From Aneurinibacillus tyrosinisolvens (GTDB lineage: Bacteria > Bacillota > Bacilli > Aneurinibacillales > Aneurinibacillaceae): a stretch of DNA of 64,000 bases. The stretch's first letter is position 1. Each line of letters opens with the position of its first letter. The translations under genes and the position numbers were made by a program. Below the pieces are notes generated by a model. It worked only from the letters and a program-made list of their open reading frames with translations, was not told the origin of the DNA and searched no databases. Location: positions 21,673 through 85,672 of the forward strand of contig NZ_BBWZ01000016.1 in assembly GCF_001015055.1 (NCBI RefSeq). Reading direction: 5' to 3'. This document shows positions 63,893-64,000 of the stretch, piece after piece.

Positions 63893-64000
63893 ATGTCAGC
63901 AATTCATGTTACACTGCCGGATGGCTCCATTCGCGAATATGAGGCAGGAGCTACGATTGAAGATGTAGCGGCGTCTATCAGCCGGGGCTTAGGAAGAAAG
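63893..64000 (+). CDS. thrS: Threonyl-tRNA synthetase, N-terminal part
   Basis: Only 36 residues are inside the window. ATG 63893 follows GGAGGG. The sequence [20 protein letters not shown] is a TGS domain start, as in ThrS. The T-box upstream and the ytxC-thrS order support the name. The gene runs past the right edge. Confidence 0.92.
   Translation, partial: MSAIHVTLPDGSIREYEAGATIEDVAASISRGLGRK

Noticed and set aside
1..64000. tRNA or rRNA genes, CRISPR arrays, insertion sequences, prophage and integrase genes
   Set aside because: None seen: no cloverleaf-like segments, repeat-spacer patterns or transposase motifs were found by eye.

Overview
The window is a chromosomal segment of an endospore-forming member of the Bacillales. 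The order dnaE - ytsJ - accDA - pyk - fxsA - ytvI - citZ - icd - mdh - phoPR - polA - mutM - ytaF - coaE - gapB - nrdR - dnaB - dnaI - ytxC - thrS closely follows Bacillus subtilis, and sporulation genes (ytrH, ytrI, ytvI, ytaF, ytxC, four YheC/YheD-type proteins) occur throughout. Moderate GC, long divergence from B. subtilis and a futalosine-pathway menaquinone gene (mqnC) point to the Aneurinibacillus/Brevibacillus side of the order. That placement is inference.

Left part (1-14.4 kb) is accessory: the end of cydB, a structured intergenic element, a frameshifted M29 aminopeptidase, a cold-shock gene, a Zur-type promoter driving a zinc-binding lipoprotein, an APC permease, modBC without modA, a frameshifted Fe-S type fnr, two divergent CBO0543-type membrane genes (one broken at a T9 tract), a DUF523 gene, a hemerythrin gene with an FNR-like site placed for activation, an orphan nucleotidyltransferase, a Nudix hydrolase, patA and a deleted PQQ-type dehydrogenase. 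From 14.4 to 20.7 kb there is a NlpC/P60 hydrolase under a c-di-AMP riboswitch and a five-gene operon of four ATP-grasp YheC/YheD paralogues plus a GNAT acetyltransferase.

20.9-28 kb carries ytkL, trmB, ytoI, ytpI, natAB and the ytrHI sporulation pair with a sigma-E-like promoter. From 28 kb on the window is mostly core: replication (dnaE, polA, dnaB, dnaI), fatty acid synthesis (accDA), lower glycolysis and TCA cycle (pyk, ytsJ, citZ, icd, mdh, gapB), phosphate signalling (phoPR), repair (mutM), CoA synthesis (coaE) and nrdR. pfkA is missing between accA and pyk. Promoter-level sites fit central-carbon control: a GntR/FCD palindrome just after the ytsJ start site, a CcpN-like box in the gapB promoter and a CcpC-like dyad on the citZ promoter.

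The right end holds a decaying patch (gltP-type transporter and D-amino acid aminotransferase remnants), two membrane genes, then, on the minus strand, a complete small-RNA transcription unit: near-consensus sigma-A promoter overlapped by a perfect cre (CcpA) motif, about 95 nt with a C-rich anti-Shine-Dalgarno stretch, and an intrinsic terminator. This is the most interesting undescribed element. ytxC and a T-box-controlled thrS (cut by the window edge) close the window. Four genes carry single-base frameshifts and three more are deletion remnants, so either real gene decay or residual sequencing error affects this contig.
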